A stretch of 64,000 nt of DNA from Gavia stellata (taxonomy: Eukaryota; Chordata; Aves; Gaviiformes; Gaviidae). The DNA lies in NCBI RefSeq assembly GCF_030936135.1, contig NC_082595.1:24069930-24133929 (forward strand), read 5' to 3'. Below are positions 13,601 to 28,600 of the stretch, piece after piece (positions within the stretch are counted from its first letter, which is position 1; every line of letters starts with the position of its first letter). The notes beneath the pieces were generated by a model. It worked only from the letters and a program-made list of their open reading frames with translations, was not told where the DNA came from and did not search any database. The translations under genes and the position numbers were made by a program.

Positions 13601-16600
13601 TTTCCAGATAACACTGTAGTTGCAGACAACTGACTGCTTAACTCTCCCCATAACCTAATCAAGTTAGAAGAGTATGCATAAAAACTCATTTGCATAGCAA
13701 TTATAAGAGCTGCAGAAAACCAGAAAACAAGTGACTGTAACTTACGCCCCTAAACTTGCTTCGTGCTACAAGCTTACACCACGTATCGATGCATGCTGTA
13801 ATTAGAGAGATGGTGCATTGAACACAGCGAAACGCACAGCACAATTCAATAGGCACTGCACCAACTATGGCATTTGGTGTTTGCAATATTTTAACTCATA
13901 AATGTGGCAATTACATTTGCAGGTCTCTAGTCTGGCACTATTTTATAGCACTCAACCGGACAAGTAATGTTGCCCTGAACAACTCACAGAGTTGGTCACT
14001 GTGGGTATATACCTACAGTCTAACAATTTTTCCCAAAATCATGACTGAGAGGGTACAATTGATCTCTGCCACACTTCCCCTTTTGATAGTCACTTTCCCT
14101 TTTGATTATCTGCTCAAGAGCTTGAATGAATTATTTAGTGAAACAATGCCATGAAGTACTTACAAAGTAGTGAAAGTGTGGAGGTGATGGAAAGAAATCC
14201 TTTAAGTCAACATATGGAGGACCACTATTTGGCACAAATGAACCAGAAATAATAGCCCACAGTGTCTCATCACAGCAGACAAGTGCACTGGGGTGAAGCT
14301 TCTACTGGTAATGTTATATTAGCCTTGCAGAACTACCATGAAAATTTATCAGGTCAGCCTGAAAAATCAACACTTGTGACAAGGAAGGGGGATTGTGTAG
14401 GAGTACATTAATTTGACTTATTTATTTGGGACGGTGGAGATGAGATTACGTCCTTTAAAACAGTAGATTATTTTAAGCTTCTGTGTATGGCATTGCTTCA
14501 TAAAGAGGATCAATGACTCCTCCCGCACCACCCACGGAGCAGGCTAGCTGTCCCCTGGCACGTGTGTTCGCAAGTGGCTCGGTCTGCACATGGCAGGAAT
14601 GGCTCCCAGGGGCGGTGGGGCGTTTGTACCAGTCCACCCTAAGATTAGTATGTGGTGGTCCATTCTGCAAGTAGTCATTTCAAACTGAGACACTTCATTT
14701 TGTCTGTTGGCTCTTGGTATTTTTTGAATTACTGTGTCACAAGCTCTGTCTTCTCCAAGCTTAAAATCAGAGGGCTATCTTTGACAGGATTATGTGGAAA
14801 TGCGTGTTTCAGTGATTACAGTTACATAAAAGGCTTGCGAAGGGAAGTCTTGCTACAATGAGGTTCACTTACTTTCCCTGTCAGCCTACACGGCTATGCT
14901 TCAGGATTTACTTCTAAATGTATAAAGAACTAATCAACACAGCACAGGTTTCTCTACTCTGAACATGTTCTTTTGCTTAAAAAGGAGGAGCAAGGGCTTT
15001 TGATTTTGCAATAAAATCAGTGTGGCTAGTGTCACTCTCCTGAAATAACAAAAGCCACAGACCGTATTTTTAACAATGTCCCCTTTACATGATACGTAAT
15101 TCATACCTTGAATATTTCATCTGCCTTTGAATTTCACGAGTCACGTAATTAAGGTTTTTGTTTCATTCGGCAAAGGACCTACAAAGCTATGCCTCCTAAT
15201 CAGGTACAGTTTATTGTTAAAATGCAAACACAAATACAAACATATGGAATTCTGCATAAAGCAATATTTACACCTTCTCTTCTACAATATTCTCAACTGC
15301 AGCTCAAAAATATTTAATACAACCGTCACCACATTTTATTTTTCTTATTTTCAGTCATACAAACGTCATTACCGTAAGACTGTCATGTAAGAATAGGGTC
15401 TGTCTTGCTACAAATAAAATCTCATTCAATTAAAACAACTGTAAATGTATTTTTCTACCATACCTTTCATTTAGAAAGATTTCAAAGCCATATGCAAACT
15501 GATTGTATTAGAGCCGTCTTCCATTAATTAAACATCCAAGGAGAGGGACTTAGCTGCCATGCAAACTAAGTTTTCCATCCCAGTCTTTAGGGGGCAGGAG
15601 GAATTTAAAAAGGCAGAATACATTACTTAAATTGGAAGTTAATGAGGAAACTGTGGTTAATACAGTTGACCACAAGTCAAGCCTCAGCTTGACTTGAACC
15701 ACGGGAAGAAAGCTTGCACCAGCCTGCACTGCAAACAGCTCTGTGTTACATAAAAAAGCTACATGAAGGACCCTACATCTAAGTTAGATAACTAACAAAA
15801 GATACTCTTGGAGCATCTATGCAACTGAGCTTACTCACTCAGCTCTGCTGGCCTTCACAAAATCTTTTGACCTGAGCTTTTATAATTACTGTACAGGAAC
15901 TGAAAATGGCATACAGGTATGTGGTGGCAAAAAGGAAAGCAGCAATGACTGTTGGTTAATTGAAACTTTTTTCTTTTAACCACTATTAATACAAGGTGAT
16001 TCTGCTTCACAGGAAAGTTTTAAACTTTTTGGATAAAGTTTAACATCCTGGCTGCAAAATAAGAAAAAATAAGCTCTAATTAAACTACTTGTCTCTTCTC
16101 TGTTTAAAACAGCATTTGCTAATAAAGTATTAAAAAAACTTCTTACATTCTATGTATTTTCACCAAATATGATGTATAGACATATTTACAAACATATTAG
16201 ACAAAACTATGAAAATAAGGTCCTGTACTTCAAGCTCTTAGAGAAAACAGATTAAACTTGACTACTGGAATCATTCATAGCATACAGAAATAAAAACCCC
16301 CAAACCAGAGGCACTGCAAACTAGGGTCCAGGAAGAAAAGTTCATTGTTTTGGTATTCAGTATTTTGGTTTGAATGCAGAGAACTGCTCAAGGAGGTGTT
16401 TAGTTTGTGTATTCTTCTGTGGGCTGTATTCCTTATTCAGTTACTTGGCAAAGGCCTACAGTTTGATTTCTAGCGATACCAGATTTTTTTAAAGCGGTAA
16501 TCCATAACTGTATGACAAACTGACAAAAAGCAAGACTGCCCTCGGTTGAGCAGACAAACCCCTTCGCTAATAAAACACATTAGATACATGAATAATTCGA

Positions 16601-19600
16601 CTTTCAAAAGGAGCTAACTTAGCAGATTCAGTATTCATACCACAGCATCAGACTCTAACCATTTTTCTGCTGATATGCTTGCCACGCAAGTACTGGGGCT
16701 CCTTTATAGAGCAATAAATAGTTCAGATACTGTGTAAGCATTTAATACAGAAGCATAATTCTTGCAAACTCAAAACTACAGGAACCCAAGCCATACAAGA
16801 GAACGGGGATCTCAACAAGGCATTATCTCCAGACCTAGTACAGATAGGTGGAGACTTCATTTCTGCAATCAAATCAACTGCTAGTCAGTACATACTCAGT
16901 ACTTTTTAAAAGTCTTGGTGTATGAACAGTGCCAACCAAAAGCTACTACCTTATGTTGTGGTAGAGAGTCTCATTATCTTTGCTTTCTGAAAGAAATTTC
17001 AAATGATAATTTTTGAATAAGGAAAAACATTAAGATTTTACTCATTTCCCTAATCATCACTCAGATAAAAAGCTTATGTTATAAACTTTTATTTCATATG
17101 GCAAAACGCAACTCACATTATTGAGGTAACAATTTGTTTGACTGCTGGTGTGTTATTTCATTCTCACAAAAATGATAACAAAGAGATCCAAGAAGAGATT
17201 ATACACCTCTGATATCTGTTGCTGCCAGCTGCTGACTGTGCTTCAAAGCTCTTTGTTAGCTGTATTAATCTAGTTTCTATAAAATGACAGTGATTTTCCA
17301 TCATTTGCACATTGTTGTGCATGGTTTGTACTAGTGAAGTACCCAGTATACTGGACTTTACAATATGTAAAGCATTATTTTAGTTTTGCAATTATTTAAA
17401 GCCAGAGTCAGAATTTAGTGGAATTTCAGTCTTCTAATTAGTTGTTATAAGTGGCAGACTAAAAGCAAGTGACATAAAGGATCTAAATTAGAGAACTACA
17501 TGAGTTGATTCTTTGATCTCAATATGGGGTCAAACAAAACTTCCTAACTGTAAATACATACACAAGTACTTACCCTTCCCCATTTTCAATAAATTAGTAT
17601 TACACTCCACTGAAGAATATTAATGTAATTTTGTCCTACTATATGATTTTTGTATCTAGGTTATTTCAAAATAGTCTTTACTTCTGCCTTCCATTCTAAC
17701 TTATTGGTGGCAATTTTGTAAATACTCACTCCATGACAAGTTTTACCACAGTCAAATTGATTTATGTTTTGGTGTTTTGTTTTTTTTTTTTTTTTACTGT
17801 CACACTGGTACATTTAATGTAATCCGTTTCATTTCATTCATGTGGCTACCGATGCATTTTCTAGGTCTTTCTTTCACAACTACTGTATGAAAACATTGTC
17901 ATCTCATTAGACAGCCACAGCCTGCACCTTCAAAGGCTTCAGGAGGACGAGAAAGGAAGAAATGTTACGGCTGGGTGCAAAGATCAGTCTGCTTGTCAAA
18001 ACATCAGTGGAATCTTATTTTAGCACTAAAACAAAAATCAGTGAAAGCAAGTTAGCAGTGCTGCTTTCTCAGGGGTGCCAAACTCTCTCAATTCCTGGTT
18101 TCTTCCAGGGAAGCTGTAGGTGCTCACCACTTCTGAAAAGCAACCACTAGAGTAATGATAGGTAGCAAGATTAACGGGAAAAACAAAATATAAGTGTATA
18201 ATGAAACAATACAAGCTGCTCTGCTGTCCTTAACTCACCCTGCTGCACCTAGAAATTTCAGGTATTATAAAACAGCCCCAGATACTGCATATTACAAATT
18301 TTAGTCGGTATTGAGATAAATCCATCTTCTCTTCTCCCCGATTTATACCCCTTGCCTCATACACAACTCAGGCCTCTTGCTAAGAACGATTCAAAAAGAC
18401 TCCCACCAGTGCCAGCCAACATTATGCCTTATATGGCCAGAAAAAGTACTATGGGAAGACTCAAGGTACTTTTTCCTCTCCAGAGACTCAGCTGGCCGTC
18501 AAGAGTACTGGCAGTCCTAGCATTGGGATAGTAAACTAGAAATTAAACTAGATTCCCAGTAAAGCATCATCATCAGTCACTGGGCCAATCAATACATGCA
18601 TAATTTTTCTAACAGTATCAATATGCTGCTTCCTATCCCATCCTCTAAGATGCAAATGGCACAAACATAGCAATTTAAAAATAGTTGCTATAGGATTAAT
18701 TTAGGATTTTTTTATGTGAAACAGAACAGTTCTCTCCTGTAGCTTAATATCTTGAACTTCCAGTGGGCTCAAAAGAAATCTAATCCTGAGGGATGATATT
18801 TAAATTACTCTTCTGTTATACAAGTATATGGGCTTAGCACAGACTGTCAACAAAATGCTCTTTTTCAAAACCATCCTCTAGGTGAACACAAGCCAATGGA
18901 TTTAGTGCAAAAGTTTCATTGCCTGTATTAACATTTATGTGGGTTTCCACATCTGCGTGTTGTCAAAAGCTTGTGTACAGCTTCGTGCACATGGCCCTCA
19001 GTGCTGGTATGCGATATACTGCCTGACATTCCACAGAAAGACAAGGTGTTTTAAGGGACAGGTCAGGATGAGTGATGTTGTAAAGAAGGTAAGAAGCTCT
19101 TTAGGTGGGGTTAAAAAACAAAATGCTCTGTTTCCAGTTCTGGAGGTTTTGCCAAACATGTAATAACATCAGCAGGGATCCCTAGTATTTAGTTCCCTGC
19201 TTGGCTGCTGTCCCTGTGATCATGGGTTCTTGGTCTCTGTGCATTAGCTTCTAATCTATAGAGAAGTGCTGTTACTTTATTGCCAAGGGATGCTGTATTA
19301 TTAAATGCATTAAAAATAGAGATGAACTAAGAAGATACCTCTTAACAAGTCTTCCCCATCTAGCATCTGGAATCACATAATTTCACAATAATCTAGTTTT
19401 TTTCATTTAAAGAAAAAGGTTGCAAATGCACCAAAACCAGAAGACAATAAAGTGAAGATGTCATCATACACTCTCCAAAAAAGTCCCAAAGCAATAAATC
19501 TTCTATATTTTCAGAAGAGCAATTCAGCTTATGAAGCACTCATCCTTCTTGTAGCCTGTCAGCAGAGCTTCAGAAAGGTAGGTTCAGGGTTAGAAGTTCT

Positions 19601-22600
19601 TTCTTAGTTTTGGGTGAATAACAAAACTGCCTAAGCTTGGCAAAATTAGAAGCCCATACATTCATATACAGAGTTTATTACATATATAGTTCTCATCTAT
19701 ATGGCATAGGCACAGAAAAGCAAATTTTATTCTATGAATAGAAATGAACCACATGTTACATCATAGGCATTATGTAGATCTCTGACATGAAACTGTGATT
19801 TAACAGGAGTTGTCAGGCCATCTCCTAACAGACTGTCAGAATTAAAAGAAAAAAAAAGGTGTTCACACTCGTACATAAAAATCAATCTAATTTTTAGAAA
19901 CAGAGCATTGATGGTCAAGAAGGAGGTAAACAGGCAAAAAGAAACTTTTTTCTGAATTAACTCAGAACAATTAAACAAGTATAGTTTTCTTTTAAGATTA
20001 AAAAGAGTGATATATGACGGAATATTTAACACATTTTGAAGTTGGCAATATCTAAAATATATTAATTGAGATAAACATGGAAGATTTTACAGGATTCACA
20101 GTATTTACCTCAGCAATCTCTATCCTTCTTGCAAGTTCATCAAGAGATGAAAAGCTGTCATCTAGCGATAAAGCTTCTAGTGAGTTGTAAGGTGCTCGTT
20201 CAGGTGAAACATCTGGAACAGTGTCAAAGTCCTCTTGGTTTGCAAAGTTTGCAAACGATTCTTCAGTGTCTATAATGTTACCATTTAAAAATCTGAGAAA
20301 TAAATCTTCTTGTTCTTCATTATTTACTTTCTCTTCCTGTCCTGCTGTTCTCTGTACTTCCTTGCATACTTGTGAATGGGCAGTACTCTCATGCTCAGAC
20401 ACTTCATTACACCCAGAGCATACATTCAATGCAGTTCTGTCCCCTGAAGATTTTTCATTATCATCATCAGGCTGTTTCTGTTGCTGCTTTAAATCACTAT
20501 TTCCAAGCTGGTCACTAGCAATTTCTGAAGAACCAGCAGCATGTTTTGATCTGAGCAGATTTCTATCAGCTTGCACATCTTTATCAGTAGGAACTAAATC
20601 AGTAGGCATATAATCAGCATCTGTTAAAACCAAAGCATCTACCATTGGCTCAAGAGGGAGTTTCACTCCACGCTCCCCAGCTGTGCCTTCTATTTTTTCT
20701 GCATCCTTAGAGATCTGTCTTTCTCTCAGCTGCAAACTGTTATCTTTACCAGCATCCCCAGATGATAAACAGCCCGAAGAAGGCCTGCCCACTGTCCCTG
20801 TGGACTGGGTGTGTGACTCCACTGTTGATCCAGCACTGCAGTGCTGCTCCTCCATGTGGTCCTTTCCTGCAGCTACCCAAAGGCTTGCTGCCTCTGTCGG
20901 TCTCTCAGTTTTGTTTTCACCTGGAGAACTGGTGCTCAGCTGTTTATCTTCTTTCTTTGGTCCAACGCCACGACAAGTTTCAGTACCTAAGTGCAACAAG
21001 AAAAACAGTTCCAGACTTTTTAAATGATTCAAAGCATCAGCCCAGGGGGGAAAGAGTATACTATGATTTGATAACGCTGTAACCAAATGCTTTAAAATGC
21101 ACTCCCATAAATGGCAGGTATTTTATGCTCCAGTCAGAATAAAGGTTTCGTTAGTAGTCTGAAAAGCTGACTTCTGATTCAGCGAAGTATATGCACACAT
21201 TCTGCAGGCAAAGCACATGCTTTAGTGCCCTCTTGAAAAGAGTCACTCCCATACTTCAAGCACAGTATGTATGTAAGTATCTTTCTGAACAGCCACATTT
21301 CTTCTAAAGCATATTTTATATGAGTGCATCTCATGGAGGCATGGAGTTCAGACAAATGCACTAAATTACAGAAAACTGTATTTTCATACTAGTGTATCTA
21401 TCACACAGGGAGGTATCTGCATTTCCTTTAAAGAAGCTGAAATCATACTAATTTAATAAATTTTAAATTCAATTATTTTAAGTGGGTAACTAGCTCCTTT
21501 GGTTAATGCCAAATTAAATATCCAATTACAGTATTTTACATAACAGACTGCATAAAAAGTTGTTGCTTTTTGGATACCTAAGTTAGTTTACATATTAAAA
21601 AATGCAATTGAATGCAGCTTATTTCTGTATTGACATTTACAACACAAATGAAAATGAATTTTTCTTATCTGAAATTCCAGAGAGAAACAAGGGGAACTCT
21701 ACATAGCTTGTGAATTCACCTACTATTGGCAGGATCTGAAGGAGTAGATGGTTAGCCCAAGTTGTCAATAAAATTATTAGACATTAGCCATTATGAGAAG
21801 CTCAAAGCCAAATCTCCCCTTTTAGGCTTACAGAGAGAAAGGGGGTGTTTAGAATTAGAATACCAAAGCAAGCTCACTATGACAGAAACTGTCTTTATTC
21901 CATACATTAATAAAAACTAAGTTAAGACTATATTACAGTAGGACTACAGTTACAGTAATAGTAAGAACCTCAAACAACAGATTAATACCTCTAGAAAACA
22001 CTCATTTGCATTTTTTGGTCATAGCAAAAAGCAGAAAGGTCTTATGACTAGATTAATGAAAAGATCAAACAACACCCTTATTAACTGTATACATTCTCAA
22101 AAGAACAACTGAAGATCTCTATGCCAATCTTATCCTTCTTGACCTGTTAAAACCTCACTTAAAATCTGAGCAATTTCCTGAACTTGTTACATGAAACAGG
22201 GTCACATTCATTAGTCTTTAAAGAAATGTTTCCATTAATTCATTGTATTGAACAATTTTATTAAATTCTAAACTATCCCCATTTTAAAGGATAATGAAAT
22301 ACAAGGTAGTCTAGAAAAGACAGGCTTGGAAATTGAAAAAAAAGAATATCCATCCATCTCAAAATGCAGAAAAAAACCCCAGAACAACATTAACAGATAG
22401 AAAGGGTAGGGGGAACCTAACTTCTGTAAAACACTGAAAGAAGAAATGGGTATGAGACAGTGACTTTTGGAAAATTCGACACAGATGAGTAGACAGGTAA
22501 ACAGATTTGTGACGGGATACTGAGCCGTTCACATATAGGTTATGAGTTCAAACACAGCCTGGGTTATTGGTCCAAGATTTTGTTACCATCTGTCAATTTT

Positions 22601-25600
22601 TCCTAGTGGATACATCTACATTACAACAGGCATCTTTGTTGGCAGCCCCAATTGCAATGAAGATTAAAGGGAATTGGAAATTAAATCAAATTCTTTACCA
22701 TAAAAGGTGGCCCTTGAGCTCAGGGCTCTGTTCCTAAGAAAGTAATAAATGATAGTAGCATTGTTATCTAACTACAGATGTACAGGAACTGAGATGTAAT
22801 GATGATTGTTACATTTCACATCAAATTTTCAGAAGCTTTCAATATTTTCTTTACACCTACTTCAAAACACCTGCGTTAGACAACCCATTCCCACTATAGA
22901 CTCAAGGCAAGTTAAGACAAATACTTGAACACTTAATTAGAAAAGATGCTTTTTCCTACTAAGTTAAATGAAGACATACCCACCAACGCGGCAGTATTTT
23001 TTATCTGACTATCAGAGATATAACAAAGTGTCTACTAAAAATTTTCTAGCAACGAAAGCAGTTATGGTAATTTAAGAAATGATTTTTTTCCCAGAGTTAA
23101 TTTAAAATTGACACTTGTTTTGTTCATTGCAGAAACCTGTAGCCACCACTTTTTTATCCTGTTAATCCAAGGCAGCCTAGCAGAGAGAGTACGGACCACT
23201 TCTTCAAACCACTTGAGAATTTCTTTTTCCTGTCTTACTGTAAGTCAGACTTCTACTACCAGCAGCTAACTGAGTTAAGTGGTTCTCACTGCAGATTAGC
23301 AGATACTTTTCTAAGAGAGGAAGAAAAAGCTTACACATTTACTTCTCATTTTTCATGATGTAGAGAAAAAACCCACCCAAAAAGCAGAAGACAAGCATTC
23401 TAAGTTTTCAATGAGAAGGCCCATGCATTTAGGCTAAAGTTGAACAGGTTAGTTTAAATATTAGGAAGCATATGGTTATTATAGTATAGGATTCTGCTGG
23501 GATTCAGGCAAAAATCAAGAACTAGCCCCAAACGACCATATTGCTTCTAGTCCTGAGCTGGATCACTCAGCCACAACTCGGATATTTTTTGCACAGCACT
23601 GAGTGGTGTATTCAGATTCAGAGTTATGGATCACCTTTGTCCAATTTCTGTATTAGTTCATACCGATGCCTTCCCTACCCAAAACCTTCTAACAGCAACA
23701 AAAACATTCAGCCCCACGCTGCTGAGACATTGACTCAGTGAAGGGCAGCAGTAGCTAATTGACCACACACTGCCTTAACAGATGAAAAGACCTGTCAGGG
23801 TGAGAAGTGATGGTTTCCTCAAGAACGTGCTAATCTTGTGAAAAGCATCTTTTGTGAATCTTAAGCATTTAAATTTGACTTAGGCTGGAAATATTCATAT
23901 CTTTGTGTTGAAAAAGCATTTAGCACGGCTGGAAAATTCTCAGCAGAACTGCTTTCTATTGGATGACATAGCTTTATTAACTTACAAACATTTCACAGGA
24001 ACCCAAAGATTTTGATGACATTTCAGAAGAGTTACATTAAGAAAAAGACATTAAAAAAATCCATTTATGCCATTAATTACTTCCACATTAAGTTTAATAT
24101 GTCTTGACATGCAGAAACAAACTTCACAACTCACAAAGAGTTATAAAGCAGGCATGTTTCTTGCGGCGCCGGGTGCAAGGGGACTTCTCAAAGCTTGCAC
24201 ACAGGGTTAAAATCATGACAGGTATTTAAAACAGTTAACAAAGTTAGTTACGCCTACTGGTGCTACCCCTTAATTAACTATTGGTTAATACTTTCCTTAC
24301 TTCATCTTAAAGTTGCAGTTCTCTTAATTCACCACGCATGCTCAGAGAATAAGGGGCTTAATTGGGTTGGGGCTTTTCTAGCTAGGAGGTGTGTTTCTTA
24401 GTATTATAATGAGATTCTAATGAGACAAGTTAACTCTAGGGCACTATTTTGTCAGTCTTCTCTATTTTTCTATGATTCGTCCTTGTGCTAATCGTTATTG
24501 CTAGTTAGCAGAGAGTCAGTGAAGACAGTCTTTATCTCTAATACGTCTGAGTGCCAGGCGCAGTTGTTATGAAGTATCTTCTTTACATTCTTCTTTCTTA
24601 CTTTAACCCTTGTTTCTCAAGATGCCCTGTAACAGTCTAGCTGTTGTACTACAGTATTTTAACATTGACACAAAATACTCCTTAATTCAGAAGTTTTAAA
24701 TGTTCAGAAATTCTGCTCTCCAGAAAGCTTTTGTTTCTACTTGGAATAAAAACAATAGGGAAAATTGTAAGTGCCTTATTTTTTTTCCATGGGAACTTCC
24801 AACCATCCAAAAATAAAAAGCACTGGGTTCTTTTGATCTGCTTTCTGAGCTGTAGAACATCTTTGTTTCATGTTTTCAATGTTTTGTGTTTAGTTAGGTT
24901 ACAAGAACAAAGACAGAGAAAAGGCATTATAGGGGTCATGGTAAAAAAAGATGAAGATGAGGAGGATCCACACATGTAAAGAACTGTATCTTTGTTAATT
25001 CCTGATTCTCCTGAACATCCTGGCTGATACACACTTGTAGGATAGTTTAGGTTGAAAGGAACCTCCTGAGGTCACTTAGGCCAACTCCCATCTTGTGAGA
25101 AATTCTATCTGTTTTTGAGGAAATGTACTCAGTTTAGGCCAATTTTGGCAACTGTAACATGGCAATAGTAGAAACCTTTTGCTCAAAGAGAGGAGAGATA
25201 AAGCACAGCCTGGTAGTCTACCAATGTTCTTTCCCCCTCTGTCTCCATTTTAACAATTAATTAAATTGTAAATGTTTCATAAGAACCCAACGATTCTAAC
25301 AAATTACTCACAACAGCCACTGCCCCAGGGCAGGAGGAGGAAAATGAAGCTGATATAAAAGTGTGTACTTAAAAAAATTAACTGAAGTATGTTTTTCTCT
25401 TCAAGATCCCCCAAAAGCTTCCTAACTTTCTGTGCTGTTACAGAAAAATGTGCCTCAAAATCAGTATATTGCATGTAATTTAAAATAGTTACTAATACTG
25501 TTAACTATACTGAATTGCCATGACTCAGACTATTTGTCATCAGATTGTTTACCTTATATTTTATACATGCAAATTATGTATCTTATCTCTAGTTTTACAC

Positions 25601-28600
25601 AATTTTGTAGCTTATGCAGGCTGCTATAAATGCATGCACATTTAAAAAGACTTTTTTTGATGGAGGCTAGAATTACTTTCATTACAATGCTGAATATCAA
25701 TGACTAATTAAAATTGCATAGTATGTCCATTGTGCAGTTGTGAAAAAAAATAATTTGCACAAATGGGTGAATCTGTGGGAATCCAACAAATGCTGTAGCT
25801 TCAAATGAAATAGCTTCATAGTACTTATAGGAATATGTCATTACAGTATCATCTTCAAAATAAATGTATGCACATGTACATACACATACCTGATTTAAAA
25901 GCAGCAGCTTCTCTTTCCTTTAAATTTTTTGATTCCATTAACTGAAGCGAACAACCGCTTTCCCATGTATTTTCTGCAGCTACTAGCTGTAAAATATGAT
26001 AGTATTTCGTGTAATTTTTGGAATTAAACAGGAACACTGTGATTGAGACATCCAAACTTCAAACAGTTTCTATACTAAACTGGAAAAATTATATCTAATA
26101 ATATTAAAAATATATTTATTAGCAATCTTTGACAAAGCAGATCTCAATTAAACAGCTGCTTACCTTATTTGTGGATGCCTGTGGCCTGTAGCAATGAAGA
26201 AAAAAAGAAAAAATTAAACAACTTAGTTGCAACATTCTTCATAACAAATGTAATCGAAATCTTATAAGCCCTTGCTCTGCTCTAATATTAGTACAGAACT
26301 TTTCTTACATTGAAGCAGCATCAGCATGCTAGCATACTTTCAAGCACAGATCTGTACCATATGTGAATATCATCAGAAGACCAATTAGCCTAAACATTGT
26401 CCACCTAATTGAGAAAGCAGTCAAAAGAAAATTTACTGCAATGTATCAAGCAATCTAAAATTCCTGTAAAACTTTATGCTCAGAAGAAACTCTACCAGCT
26501 TTAAAATTCATGTAAGGGCTCAGTATCTACTAGTATTAAAAATACTAATCACTGTAACAGAGATTGAGGAATGGGAAAAAAGCCACAAAACATATTTCCC
26601 TCTCTGCAGACTGTTTATACTGGGACACATTTTCTGGGTACTGTAAGATACAGCAGCTCCCACTGATTCCACTGGGATTCACAGGTGAGTCAGCATTGCT
26701 AACAGTCAGCATGGACTTTGCAAACTGTGTAGAGATTCATGCACAATGTGTTTTATCATGCATAATCTGTCTTGTTGCCTTTCATACAGCAGTGAAGATA
26801 AAACACTGAGCATTTTGTTTAAAGCTAGCGAAAAAAAAGTAGGAGAGACAAGAGGGGAAAGTACTGACGTTCATATACTCTCTAACAAAAACTTTTAAAA
26901 GTTGCATTGACTGTTAAATTTTACCATTTAAACTTCATATAAGGGACACTCAAAAGTATCTTTAAAGAACAAACATACCCAGTATGTAGCTGTAGACCTT
27001 GAGCATCAGAAAAAGTTACATTACTTTCAATTACAAAAGCAAAATGCTCACATTTTCCAAGGCCTGCATGTTATTCATTAAAAATTGAAGTACAATTTTA
27101 ATTACAAAATAAACTGAGATTAAAACTTAGGAAAAAAATACATGAAATAATAAAAGCAAATAGGCTTTTGCCTAGAGAGTTTGGAAGATTATTAATATTA
27201 AATCCAGAGAACTAATCATAGCAAATGAACACAAGCCTTAATTTTTATCAAATTGCAGGGTTTCTCAGAACCGGGAATGATGTTACATAACTGAAATTTT
27301 GTATTTCGAAGTGAGGCTGCATGGGAGAATCAGAAGGCGAAAGCAGAGTTATTCTCAAGAAGGCGACAATGGAGGTGACAATAGGGAGGTGCTGCTAGTT
27401 GCAGCATATAAATCGCAATAGACTTGAATCTTAATCTTTCTGTGCGCTTGCAAGGTCATGTGCAAGGAAATGTAGGCTGAGGAACCCTGAAGGCGCTCAG
27501 AGTGCAATCTCTCAGTAGCAGCAGGCTGTAGGTGTAAACATGCAGGCAGCTACAGTGCTAGAGCTGCTGCCTCCTCCTCCTGTGGAAATGCAGGAGTACA
27601 CTTTCCAGGGGCTCCCTCCCAAACACATTCAGACTACAAATAAACAAACCCTGACTGGGTTCTGGCAGTCAGCCTGGGTGTTTTCAAACTTCTGTATGGT
27701 CACCCAGAAGTAAAAAATGTGGAAGCCAAATCATACTCTCTATGAACAACAGGACCATTTTGGCTTTTATTACATCCAGACTGACTAAGCCAATGCAAAT
27801 GTATTTGAAAAAGTTCTCCCTCCCCATCTGATTGAGAGCATCTCCCCTGTCACAAGTTGGTCTTTTCACAGCCTTTGAATGTGGTTAGTTCCTTTGTTAT
27901 CATTGGCTGATCATTTTTCAGTGGCAGCTGGTATAGTTTTTTCCATCTGTCCCTTAAACTCAATGTCTAATAGGTAGGACATTCACCCATGAAATAACGG
28001 ATCTTCTCCTTCCTGATGGGTACAATCCTCTATGTGTTACTACCCTGAAGAGCACCCTAGGCACAGTCCAAAAGTTTGTGATACTGTGATATACTGATTC
28101 AGGAGACTAATGAATCGGGCCAAACAGGTACAAACTAAGATTTCACACCTTTTAAGAATACTGCCAGACTAGGAAACTACAGAATCACTGCTTCATAATG
28201 TTTATGCAACCTATATGAAATCAACAGAAGATAATGAGAATGGCTTAAAGCATTAGGGAATTGTCCTAAAATGTGGAAAATTTGGGAATAAAATCCTATA
28301 GGGTAGATGTGAGTGCTGGAGTCTGAGATGCTGGGCAATTGCATTTAAAAACAGTGATTAAAACAACAAGTATCAGACACAAGCACCATCATCAGTTCTA
28401 CAGTCTCTCTCTTCCTAAATTAAAACTACTCACTTTTTACTTTGACTGAAAATACTAAAACTCAAAACTCCATTTCTGGCAAACTAATGATTTGCTGAAA
28501 ACAGTTCAGATCTAGTCCCTATACATTCCTCAAACCATATTAAAACATTGTGAAAATTGATCATAACGGAAACATTTTAGTTACATATCAAAAAGAACCA

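Larger units (their letters stand above)
20987..25889 (-). other. CNST: CNST intron of about 4.9 kb carrying the solo LTR
   Basis: It holds the LTR at 24105-24634 and the small CR1 end at 25037-25105. The rest is unremarkable AT-rich sequence. Confidence 0.85.

Noticed and set aside
20221-21082. Plus-strand frames opposite the large CNST exon
   Set aside because: They are antisense shadows of the 878-nt exon, which has strong consortin homology.
20987-21086. Extension of the large CNST exon frame upstream to an ATG at 21086
   Set aside because: The acceptor CACTTAG at 20988-20987 and the phase from exon 7 place the exon start at 20986; the extra codons do not match consortin.
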